54,504 bases of DNA from Saprospiraceae bacterium (GTDB lineage Bacteria > Bacteroidota > Bacteroidia > Chitinophagales > Saprospiraceae). Where the stretch lies: contig JAHDDO010000015.1 in assembly GCA_020629315.1 (NCBI GenBank), positions 34,594 through 89,097 of the forward strand. Direction: 5' to 3'. Below the pieces are notes generated by a model. The model searched no databases. It saw only the letters and a program-made list of their open reading frames with translations, and was not told the DNA's origin. How positions within the stretch are numbered: the first letter of the stretch is position 1; every line of letters starts with the position of its first letter. A program made the position numbers and the translations under genes. Shown here piece by piece: positions 40,997 through 48,467 of this stretch.

Positions 40997-42391
40997 TTAT
41001 TGGTCCAAGCCAGCTTTTGTTGTTAATTTCTCTAGGGAATTAATATGCAAAGCCATATTTGCATTCGCGCAAAGAATAGCTTGAAGCTTACCATTCTTTA
41101 CCTTAAAATCATTTAACCATATTTGGTGGATTTCTGTACTAATCTCAATCCCTTTTTCTACATCTAGTCTATCATAAATGTCAACAAGTTGCTTATTTAG
41201 TGCATCTCTTTGTTCATTAATTTCAACCGTTGCACTTTTTTCAATTTCCTCAATGATTCTTTTTCGGAACAACTGTAAACCTAATTTCTTAATCACTTGA
41301 TCAGATTGAATGTCCATCTGCGTTTCTTTCAGCTGAAGGCAATTTGTTTCGTTATTATAAACAGGAACCGTAACAATATCAACCACCCCTACAAAATCGC
41401 CTGACAACCAAGCCTTTACATTCAATTTTTCGTGCTCTTCATCCAGTTCTATTTTCTCAATACTTATTTGTCTCCCAGCTGGTCTTATAATCGCTGATCC
41501 CAACTGATCATTTATTATTTTATGAAGACTATCCAATGGCATTTCAAAATCTAGCTGTAAAAAGGATTGTTCACTATGCGTTGGTTCATTCCAATATAAA
41601 GCAGGTAGTCTTCGTAAGGTAGGTACCTTGGATTTCTCTATCAGCTCCAAATCACCAATAGCTTTTAAGGTTGTTGTAATATTTCCATCCTTATTTATAA
41701 ACGGCCCAGCAAGTATCCCTTCCCAGTTTAATAATAACTGTTCCTTTTCTAGCGCAGGTATGGTTATGGGTCCTTGAATAATTTGCATATTGGATCGCAT
41801 CCAAGATGCCAAATCTACGTTTTCAGATAAATTTTTGTCTATTTGATCTACTACATCTTCTTTACTAGAAGCAATGAGATCATTGGCTATACTTTCTAAT
41901 GAAATGCCAAATCCAGACACTAAACGTAATGGTTCTACCCAACTATGGTCCACTAGTGACGTTTCTGTTGTAAGCGTCCAATCTTCTGTTATCCCAATGT
42001 CCATTTTAAGGACCACTTCAATAACACCTTGCGCCACTAATTGTCCTATAACTATATTCTTCTTTATTTCTACGCCTATAGGTATTGTAGTCGTCAGTGT
42101 ATTCCCAGTTAAACCAAATTGGATGGGTTTTTCTTGCTTTTCCAAGAGCAAATCAAAACCTTGGACCTTAAACCGATTTTGCTTAGCTAAAATCTGTTGT
42201 AATTGATCATCCAAGTAATACTGCAGATTCGATCTATCAATAGATAAATCAACAGACATTGCAGATTGAGAACCGTTTGATAGTTCCTTAAATTCTTGAT
42301 TAAAAGGATTCATGATCTTTCGATGACATGACGTGACTGAAAGGGCTACAAGACTCAAAAATAATAAACATTGTAAGCTGCCAAATTTCAC
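40997..42391 (-). CDS. DUF4403 family lipoprotein
   Basis: A 464-residue putative lipoprotein. The N-terminal signal ends in VTSC, with lipidation at the cysteine of SCHRK. The rest has two similar halves of long beta strands with the DUF4403 pattern (early: SVDLSIDRSNLQYYLDDQL; late: MPLDSLHKIINDQLG). The family may be related to lipid-binding TULIP/SMP-type folds, but this is uncertain. The start is GTG 42391, overlapped by a TAACTTTG sequence that resembles a -7 box; a stop lies not far upstream in frame, so GTG is the only sensible start. Confidence 0.82.
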   Translation of the reverse strand: MKFGSLQCLLFLSLVALSVTSCHRKIMNPFNQEFKELSNGSQSAMSVDLSIDRSNLQYYLDDQLQQILAKQNRFKVQGFDLLLEKQEKPIQFGLTGNTLTTTIPIGVEIKKNIVIGQLVAQGVIEVVLKMDIGITEDWTLTTETSLVDHSWVEPLRLVSGFGISLESIANDLIASSKEDVVDQIDKNLSENVDLASWMRSNMQIIQGPITIPALEKEQLLLNWEGILAGPFINKDGNITTTLKAIGDLELIEKSKVPTLRRLPALYWNEPTHSEQSFLQLDFEMPLDSLHKIINDQLGSAIIRPAGRQISIEKIELDEEHEKLNVKAWLSGDFVGVVDIVTVPVYNNETNCLQLKETQMDIQSDQVIKKLGLQLFRKRIIEEIEKSATVEINEQRDALNKQLVDIYDRLDVEKGIEISTEIHQIWLNDFKVKNGKLQAILCANANMALHINSLEKLTTKAGLDQ

Positions 42392-42420
42392 AAAGTTAAA
42401 ACGAATTTAGTGTAGAAATA

Positions 42421-42455
42421 GATATAAAAAAAGCCACTCAAAGAGAGTGGCTTTT
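42421..42455 (-). terminator. Rho-independent terminator of the large surface protein gene
   Basis: Stem AAAAGCCACTC/GAGTGGCTTTT with loop AAAGA (42429-42455), T-run on the minus strand; it also has T residues on the plus strand. Confidence 0.92.
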
Positions 42456-42474
42456 ATAGTTTTTTATACTCTAA

Positions 42475-45400
42475 TTAGCGAATCACTACTAATTTTTGAA
42501 CAGATTCATTAGTTCCAGAAATTAGCTTGACATGATACATGCCAATTGCCATTTCACTGATATCCAAGCTTATAGAATTTTCTATCAAAGAGGACATTGA
42601 ACGAACTCTTTTACCATTAACATCATGTATATGTAAATCGTAAGGAGCGCCATCAAAATAGCTATCAATGATTATAAATTCGGCGGCTGGATTAGGACGC
42701 ATATCGAAACTAATGGCTTCATTGACAGCTGACTCTTCCGCTCTAATATGTATAACTTGGCTCAAACTTTCAGACCCATTGTGGTTCTCTGATTTAAGCT
42801 GGTAATAATAATTACCACCTGGAATCACATCTAAATCATCAAAAGAATAGCTAAGAACGTTGGCTGCTTCAATTAAAGCAATGGATTCGAATGCTCCATT
42901 TTCTTCTGTCATTCGTAGTAACTCAAAGTTTGAAATATCACTTATATCATCTACTGACCAGAACAATCTGTTTATGCCGTTTTCATGTGTACCATGGAAT
43001 TCTCCTAATACTAATGGTAAAACTGAATAGGTCAATCCAGCATCCACATTTGGAAAATGTTCTCCTGGTTTTGTGCTGATTACTTGTGTAGTATTCGCTC
43101 CATTTGTGTGGTCAATATCACTATCCTTATCTTCACTTCCCATATTTGCAGCAGTGAAATTGTAACCTGGAGGTGGTGTTACTCTTACGTAGTAATCATC
43201 TTTTGCTAGATAATCAATGGTATATTCTCCGTTAGAATCTGTGTAGGCTGTGCGTACAACATTCTGTGAAGCCACGTTCACGACTTCTACTTTAACACCT
43301 GCCACTCTTGGCTCATTTAGGTCTCGAACACCGTCCACATCTTGATCTACCCAAACTCTATCTCCTACAGATGCCATGGCATAAAAGCCAGCTGCAATAT
43401 CACATCTATGATTACCTGCTGTTAGAGTGAAGGTAGCGGTGCTACCTTGACCATTAGCTCCTGTAATATCACTATCCACATCTTCAGGTCCTGCATCCGG
43501 AACGGCTCTCACCAAACCAGGAATCGTCATATCAAAGGCAACATAATAGTCTCCTGGAGGAACGCAGAATTTGTAATAACCATCATCAGATGGGGTTCCT
43601 GGTTTATGTCCTGTATACACATAATCCCATAATACGGCCGTTCCATCAACAAACTTGTACAATTCAACTCGTAATCCATTTATACCATTTTCAGAAGGAT
43701 CTTTAAGATCATTCTTGTTAGTATCAAACCAAACTAACTCCCCTACCTCAACACATTGGTATAATCCAAGGTCAAAATTATCAACGTTCTCTCCGGCTTC
43801 AACAGTAAATATTTGTGTTGTTCCTGGACCGTTAAATGAGCCAACGTCACTATCATTGTTATCATTACCTCCTGCATTTGGATCTGTAACAAAGTAATCA
43901 CTTGGGAAGTAGAACTGAAGGTAATAATCCCCTACTGGCACGTCATATATATGATAATGCCCCTCTTCATCTGTATAGACAACAGCGATTAAGAAGCCAT
44001 TTTCATCATGTAATTCAACTCTAACATTTGGCACACCCGGTTCACCTGGATCTTGAACGCCATTACCATTTAAATCATTCCAAACAAAATCTCCAACCCA
44101 GCCAAAGCAGTCAGGACCCACAACCTCGTAAGTAGTCTCTGCTTCGCAGAAATCACACGCTTTTACTTTAATATCAAAGGTGCCTGGATTTAAGCCAGAG
44201 AAGATGTTGCTTTCTTGGTATTCACTTCCATTTACACTAAATAAGAAGTCGCATGAGCCAGATCCTGTATCAGGGAATCCTGCCATGATCTCAAGAACAC
44301 CATCGTTACGATCACAAGTAAACCCGCTCTCGATAACATCCAGAATTTCTAGATCATACAATGAAGTTTGTTGTGTAGCTTCACATCCATTGACATCTCG
44401 GACTGTAAGCTCATATTGGCCAAAGCCAACACCCATTAAATCCTCAGTATCTGCTGTAAATCCATTAGGGCCAGTCCATGCATAGCTGTATGGAGGTGTT
44501 CCCATTGTAACATTTACATCTATACTTATCATATCATCCATAATACAATATGGATTCATGCTCATAATATTAACACCTGCAGAGTTATCAATATCAACAG
44601 AAGCTGCTTCGCTACAATTGTCACAATTGACTACTACTTGGTAATTACCCTCACTTAAGTTAGTTGCCACATTACTTTCTTGAAAAGTAAATCCACCGTC
44701 GAAACTAAAACTTAGATCACAAGTTCCAGAACTTGTTCCTGGGGTAAGTAATACTTCTATACTACCACTCGCTATTCCGCAAGCTGCGTCTATTACATTT
44801 ACATCTGCAATCAAATCTGCAGAACCTTCACCTACGGTAAAGTCGCAAATACTCATACAGCCATTATCATCTGTTATGGTTACCATGTACATGCCACCAG
44901 CCAAACCAGTAGCCTCATTATTTGATAACGCTAGGTCATGACTCCAAGAATATGAATATGGTGCCACACCACCTATTGGGTTAACAGTGATCACACCCGT
45001 GTTTTCTCCAGCACAACCTGAATCAGTTACGGTTCCATTACAAAAATCAACATTGTCGCAGCAGTTTTCTAATAAAACACTAGTCTGATTGCTACAGCCA
45101 ACTCTATCTGTTACGGTAACAAAGTACTCTCCTTGTGGTACGTTCAATAAGTCTTGCGTGATATACATTGCACCCCCTGGGCCTTCCCATTCGTAATCAT
45201 AATCGGGTGTGCCTCCAGTGACCAACAAATCTATATTTATATTACCACCAACTGTATTACACTCAGGAACCAACATTACTTCAATTGGCTCTGTATCAAC
45301 AAGTTGTGGACTTTCATTAGCAAAGCAAAAATCACCATCGAGTACGATCACCAAATAATCATCAGCCCCCAAGTTTTCAAAAAGGGGGGTCGGCTGGAAA

Positions 45401-45837
45401 GTCATACCACCATCTATACTGTACATTAAGTTCGAACTATTAGGGTCATTACCTTTAGGCGTTGCAAATATCTCCAAGCTACCATTCATCAATCCACAAG
45501 ATGGATTGACTTCAGTTATACTTTCAATAGTAATGGTAGCCGGTTGCGGAATATTAAAGTTACATACCTGTGATGTGCCAACAGCATCCGTTATAGTCAC
45601 AGTATAATCACCTGGCCCTATCGGAAAAGCCATGGGTGTCATTACATTATCATTATGACTCCAGTCATACATATAAGGCTCAATACCTCCTGTAGGATCG
45701 ACATTGGCCGCACCATTATTATTTCCGGCGCAGGTAACATTTACCTGACTCTGATTACACTCAATCTGCGCACTGATCTCAAAACCTATAAATAGAAAAA
45801 GGGATACACAGAGAAATACACTGTACTTCTGAAACAT
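42475..45837 (-). CDS. Large T9SS surface protein with SprB-like and SdrD_B-like repeats
   Basis: An 1120-residue exported protein. A signal peptide (to about residue 23, ISA-Q) is followed by several SprB-like repeats, each about 40 residues with GGxxPYxYxW (e.g. GGIEPYMYDWSH, GGVAPYSYSWSHD) and paired cysteines. Then come three SdrD_B-like beta domains at about 580, 697 and 820, each starting with GxxVWxDxNxxGxxDPxE-type sequence that binds calcium in the staphylococcal proteins. A fibronectin-like segment and a type A T9SS sorting domain (about 1045-1120, MRPNPAAEF ... VQKLVVIR) end it. This is probably an adhesin or gliding-related surface protein. Confidence 0.9.
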   Translation of the reverse strand: MFQKYSVFLCVSLFLFIGFEISAQIECNQSQVNVTCAGNNNGAANVDPTGGIEPYMYDWSHNDNVMTPMAFPIGPGDYTVTITDAVGTSQVCNFNIPQPATITIESITEVNPSCGLMNGSLEIFATPKGNDPNSSNLMYSIDGGMTFQPTPLFENLGADDYLVIVLDGDFCFANESPQLVDTEPIEVMLVPECNTVGGNINIDLLVTGGTPDYDYEWEGPGGAMYITQDLLNVPQGEYFVTVTDRVGCSNQTSVLLENCCDNVDFCNGTVTDSGCAGENTGVITVNPIGGVAPYSYSWSHDLALSNNEATGLAGGMYMVTITDDNGCMSICDFTVGEGSADLIADVNVIDAACGIASGSIEVLLTPGTSSGTCDLSFSFDGGFTFQESNVATNLSEGNYQVVVNCDNCSEAASVDIDNSAGVNIMSMNPYCIMDDMISIDVNVTMGTPPYSYAWTGPNGFTADTEDLMGVGFGQYELTVRDVNGCEATQQTSLYDLEILDVIESGFTCDRNDGVLEIMAGFPDTGSGSCDFLFSVNGSEYQESNIFSGLNPGTFDIKVKACDFCEAETTYEVVGPDCFGWVGDFVWNDLNGNGVQDPGEPGVPNVRVELHDENGFLIAVVYTDEEGHYHIYDVPVGDYYLQFYFPSDYFVTDPNAGGNDNNDSDVGSFNGPGTTQIFTVEAGENVDNFDLGLYQCVEVGELVWFDTNKNDLKDPSENGINGLRVELYKFVDGTAVLWDYVYTGHKPGTPSDDGYYKFCVPPGDYYVAFDMTIPGLVRAVPDAGPEDVDSDITGANGQGSTATFTLTAGNHRCDIAAGFYAMASVGDRVWVDQDVDGVRDLNEPRVAGVKVEVVNVASQNVVRTAYTDSNGEYTIDYLAKDDYYVRVTPPPGYNFTAANMGSEDKDSDIDHTNGANTTQVISTKPGEHFPNVDAGLTYSVLPLVLGEFHGTHENGINRLFWSVDDISDISNFELLRMTEENGAFESIALIEAANVLSYSFDDLDVIPGGNYYYQLKSENHNGSESLSQVIHIRAEESAVNEAISFDMRPNPAAEFIIIDSYFDGAPYDLHIHDVNGKRVRSMSSLIENSISLDISEMAIGMYHVKLISGTNESVQKLVVIR

Positions 45838-45897
45838 AGTTTTCTTACTTGATTATTCGATATCTAAGCTTACTGTGCCGGGGATGACTGAACAAAG

Positions 45898-45963
45898 TTA
45901 TAAATTATACATATTAATAAAAAATCTAATATGTATTATATTAAACTTTAACATAATTTATAA
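45898..45963. repeat. Nested AT-rich palindrome
   Basis: Outer arms TTATAAATTAT (45898-45908) and ATAATTTATAA (45953-45963) are perfect. Inner arms TACATATTA/TAATATGTA with a 10-bp spacer lie at 45908-45935, sharing the outer arm's last T. The inner dyad equals the one at 12639-12666 in half-site and spacer. Confidence 0.85.
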
Positions 45964-46063
45964 ATAGCTCATTATTAGTCTTAAATGGGATTAACAAATA
46001 CAATGAATGTAGACTATCCTAACTGGAGATGGGTCAAAAAGGTGTGTAAAGAAAAGTATGGGC

Positions 46064-46140
46064 ATAAAAAAACCTTGTCGAACAGACATTTCGACAAGGC
46101 AACGAAATTACAGACACCCTATGACTATGATTCAAATATA
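46064..46140 (-). ncRNA. Candidate short minus-strand RNA
   Basis: A TATATTTG -7 box on the minus strand (46133-46140) would start a transcript near 46126. About 30 nt later it meets a perfect 10-bp stem, CCTTGTCGAA/TTCGACAAGG (46073-46082 and 46090-46099), followed by seven T (46066-46072). No protein gene on that strand lies between, so this would be a ~60-nt RNA, or a terminator for antisense read-through from cysQ. No family recognised. Confidence 0.4.
46066..46099 (-). terminator. Strong minus-strand terminator hairpin without an upstream gene
   Basis: 10-bp perfect stem, 7-nt loop, seven T on the minus strand. Confidence 0.85.
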
Positions 46141-46226
46141 AAAAATATATTAAGAGTAGTGGTTCATATCTAAATAAATTTTGAACAACTTAATTCTTTA
46201 ACAAATTACATATATATCTATTAGAT

Positions 46227-46234
46227 TATTTTTG
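46227..46234 (+). promoter_or_regulatory. -7 box of cysQ
   Basis: TATTTTTG matches TAnnTTTG, 22 bp before the cysQ ATG. Confidence 0.55.
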
Positions 46235-46256
46235 TGGCCGTATTAATGAATAGAAT

Positions 46257-47033
46257 ATGGAATTAGTAAAGAAAGTAAATGAGATTGCCATTGAAGCCGG
46301 CAAAAAGATAATGGAGATTTATCAAGACGAATCTCTATTCCAAGTAGAACAGAAAAAAGACAGCTCGCCTTTAACTATCGCTGACACCGCAGCCAATAAA
46401 ATTATTTGTGACGCTTTAATTGAATTAACGCCAGAGATACCTATTATTTCGGAGGAAAATAAATTGATCGAATACAATACTCGAAAAGAGTATACTAAAT
46501 GTTGGGTGGTCGATCCCTTAGATGGCACCAAGGAATTTATAAAAAGGAATGGAGAGTTTACGGTAAACATTGCTTTATTAGACGGGCATGCTCCGATTAT
46601 GGGCGTTGTATATATTCCTGCCTCAGATGAGTTATACTATGGTGTAAAAGGAGAAGGCGCGTTTGCTGTAATTAAGGGTGATACTAAAAAGTTAGATCCG
46701 GCATCCTATTCTCTATCTGACAAAGGGTTGAAGATCGTATGCTCTAGAAGTCATCTGAATGACGAGACACAAGCTTTTATTGATAAATTTGAAGCTCCAG
46801 AGAAAGTAGCTAAAGGGTCTTCTCTAAAGTTCCTTGCCATAGCTAAAGGAGAAGCGCATATCTATCCAAGAATAGCACCTACTATGGAATGGGATACCTG
46901 TGCGGCTCAAATCATTTTAGAAGAAGCGGGTGGTAAGGTAGTGATGTATGACGATCCAGAAAGGGCATTGAACTACAACAAAGAAAACTTACTCAATCCA
47001 TATTTTATAGCTTATGGAAAAGTAGATAACTAA
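46257..47033 (+). CDS. cysQ: 3'(2'),5'-bisphosphate nucleotidase CysQ
   Basis: CysQ dephosphorylates 3'-phosphoadenosine 5'-phosphate (PAP) to AMP, removing a by-product of sulfate assimilation and sulfotransfer. The 258-residue inositol-monophosphatase-fold protein shows the metal-binding residues in order: SEEN (about 66-69), DPLDGTKEF (about 86-94) and EWDTCAAQ near the C-terminus. Length is normal. Its own -7 box lies 22 bp upstream, and it ends at a bidirectional terminator. Confidence 0.95.
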   Translation: MELVKKVNEIAIEAGKKIMEIYQDESLFQVEQKKDSSPLTIADTAANKIICDALIELTPEIPIISEENKLIEYNTRKEYTKCWVVDPLDGTKEFIKRNGEFTVNIALLDGHAPIMGVVYIPASDELYYGVKGEGAFAVIKGDTKKLDPASYSLSDKGLKIVCSRSHLNDETQAFIDKFEAPEKVAKGSSLKFLAIAKGEAHIYPRIAPTMEWDTCAAQIILEEAGGKVVMYDDPERALNYNKENLLNPYFIAYGKVDN

Positions 47034-47037
47034 AAAC

Positions 47038-47075
47038 AAAAGGCTCCATCAAGTACCGTTGGAGCCTTTTCTTTT
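47038..47075. terminator. Bidirectional terminator shared by cysQ and the glycosyltransferase gene
   Basis: Stem AAAAGGCTCCA/TGGAGCCTTTT (47038-47048, 47060-47070) with T-rich sequence on both strands. The convergent glycosyltransferase stop codon (47049-47051) lies in the loop. Confidence 0.9.
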
Positions 47076-47813
47076 TGCCTTTATAATTTCATATCGCCAT
47101 CGTACACCTAAAGCCATCATCTTAGATATTTGAAATCCAACCTTTCCATCAAAAAGACCGCCTTTTAAAATATAATGGCGGATAAATCTAAAGGCTGGTT
47201 TCATTTGCAAATGAAAAAAGCCAATCCTTCCTGTCTTTGATTCATAATCTAGGGCTGACCAGCTAGCATATCGTTTCATTTTCTCCTCAAAGTGATCCAT
47301 ACTTTGATAGGTATTATGTGTAATCTTAGATTTTAAAAACCCTACTTGGCCGGACGTAACAACTTCTGCATGGACATGCTTTTCTTCATATTTACAATGG
47401 TCTCTTCTGAAAAGTCTTATGACCTTATCTCCTTGCCAACCTGAAAACCTGACGTGCTTGCCCATAAAGTAATTCGTGCGATAAATCCAGTAGGCATTTT
47501 TTTCAAAACTACCACTGCTGACACCTTGTTGAATCTCATCACGTAATTCTTTACTGCATCTTTCATCCGCATCCAATAAAAAAATCCAAGGATGTTTGGC
47601 TTGTGGAATAGCCCAGTTTTTTTGAGAAGCTGAATTTTCATATTCCCGTTGAATAACGCTCGCACCTTCCTTCTTAGCCAAGGAAATCGTATCATCGGTG
47701 CTATAGGAATCAACCACTAACACTTCGTCTGCCCAAAGCACAGAACGGATAGCCTCTGTAATATTAGATGCCTCATTAAAGCTTGGTATTATAGCCGTGA
47801 TTTTGGGTACCAT
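47049..47813 (-). CDS. Family 2 glycosyltransferase (WaaE/KdtX-like)
   Basis: A 254-residue GT2 protein. The N-terminus ITAIIPSFNEASNI (5-18) and VVDSYSTDDT (33-42) form the nucleotide-sugar site, LLDADER is the metal-binding motif, and AEVVTSGQVGFL resembles the acceptor side of WaaE/KdtX-type enzymes that modify the LPS core. The C-terminus is basic with possible amphipathic helices. The sugar and acceptor are not known. Its stop is inside the loop of the shared terminator. Confidence 0.87.
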   Translation of the reverse strand: MVPKITAIIPSFNEASNITEAIRSVLWADEVLVVDSYSTDDTISLAKKEGASVIQREYENSASQKNWAIPQAKHPWIFLLDADERCSKELRDEIQQGVSSGSFEKNAYWIYRTNYFMGKHVRFSGWQGDKVIRLFRRDHCKYEEKHVHAEVVTSGQVGFLKSKITHNTYQSMDHFEEKMKRYASWSALDYESKTGRIGFFHLQMKPAFRFIRHYILKGGLFDGKVGFQISKMMALGVRWRYEIIKAKRKGSNGT

Positions 47814-47948
47814 AGAGTATCAAAATAGCTAAAGTAAGAAAACAAAGACAGGACTCAATTCAATAAGGATCAAAACGAAGATACTCACAAGCATTAGGAA
47901 CAAATAAATTGGTCCATGATTTGATGGTCATATAGTGAAAAAGGGCTT

Positions 47949-48467
47949 GTGCAGAACACAATCAAAATACTAACCTGGGGGCTGTTGCTATCCTTCGTTT
48001 GCTGCTTTACGGCTTGCAAGAGTAAAACGGTAATCTCTGAAATCACCGAAGAAGAGTCTATTTCATATGATCAATCAACACTGATTGATTTCGTTCTAGA
48101 GAAAGAATTATCTCAAATTTTGGAGTTATCAATGGATGAAGACAAACTAGCCTTCGTTGAATTCTCAACCGAATGGTGCTTACCTTGCCAATTGATGCAT
48201 GAAACCTTATATATGAACACAGTTATCGCAGACTATTACAATGCGAACTTTATAAGTTACATGATTGATGCTACAAAAGGTGAGGGACCAGACTTGAGCT
48301 TTTTATTTCAAGTACAGGAATTTCCCACCCTTTTAATTTTGGACCATAAAGGACGAGTCCTCTCCCAACATGTTGGAGGCATTTCAGGAACAGACTTGAT
48401 GATCTTTGCCGAAGAAGCCGTTGAAAAATATCAACAACAAACTACGGATACGATTACAGACTATTAA
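47949..48467 (+). CDS. Thioredoxin-like lipoprotein
   Basis: A 172-residue secreted thioredoxin-fold protein. A lipoprotein signal ends CCFTAC (lipidation at about C23), then an acidic linker, and the active site WCLPC with C77 and C80. The pattern VEFSTEWCLPCQLMHETLY and a later cis-proline in EFPTLLIL fit the thioredoxin_7/DUF255-like exported group used for thiol-disulfide work in the periplasm. The start is GTG 47949. Its stop overlaps the convergent sortilin-like gene's stop by 4 bp. Confidence 0.87.
   Translation: MQNTIKILTWGLLLSFVCCFTACKSKTVISEITEEESISYDQSTLIDFVLEKELSQILELSMDEDKLAFVEFSTEWCLPCQLMHETLYMNTVIADYYNANFISYMIDATKGEGPDLSFLFQVQEFPTLLILDHKGRVLSQHVGGISGTDLMIFAEEAVEKYQQQTTDTITDY

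Larger units (their letters stand above)
45838..46256. other. Intergenic region with nested palindrome and minus-strand terminator hairpin
   Basis: No gene is accepted; a 62-codon plus-strand frame (45985-46173) crosses the hairpin at 46073 and has no recognisable features. Contents: AT-rich nested palindrome (45898-45963), terminator-like hairpin facing the minus strand (46066-46099) with a minus-strand -7 box at 46133-46140, and the cysQ -7 box at 46227-46234. Confidence 0.75.

Noticed and set aside
45985..46173. 62-codon plus-strand small gene
   Set aside because: It crosses a terminator hairpin, contains no recognisable motif or promoter box, and is lysine/asparagine-rich as random AT-rich DNA would be.
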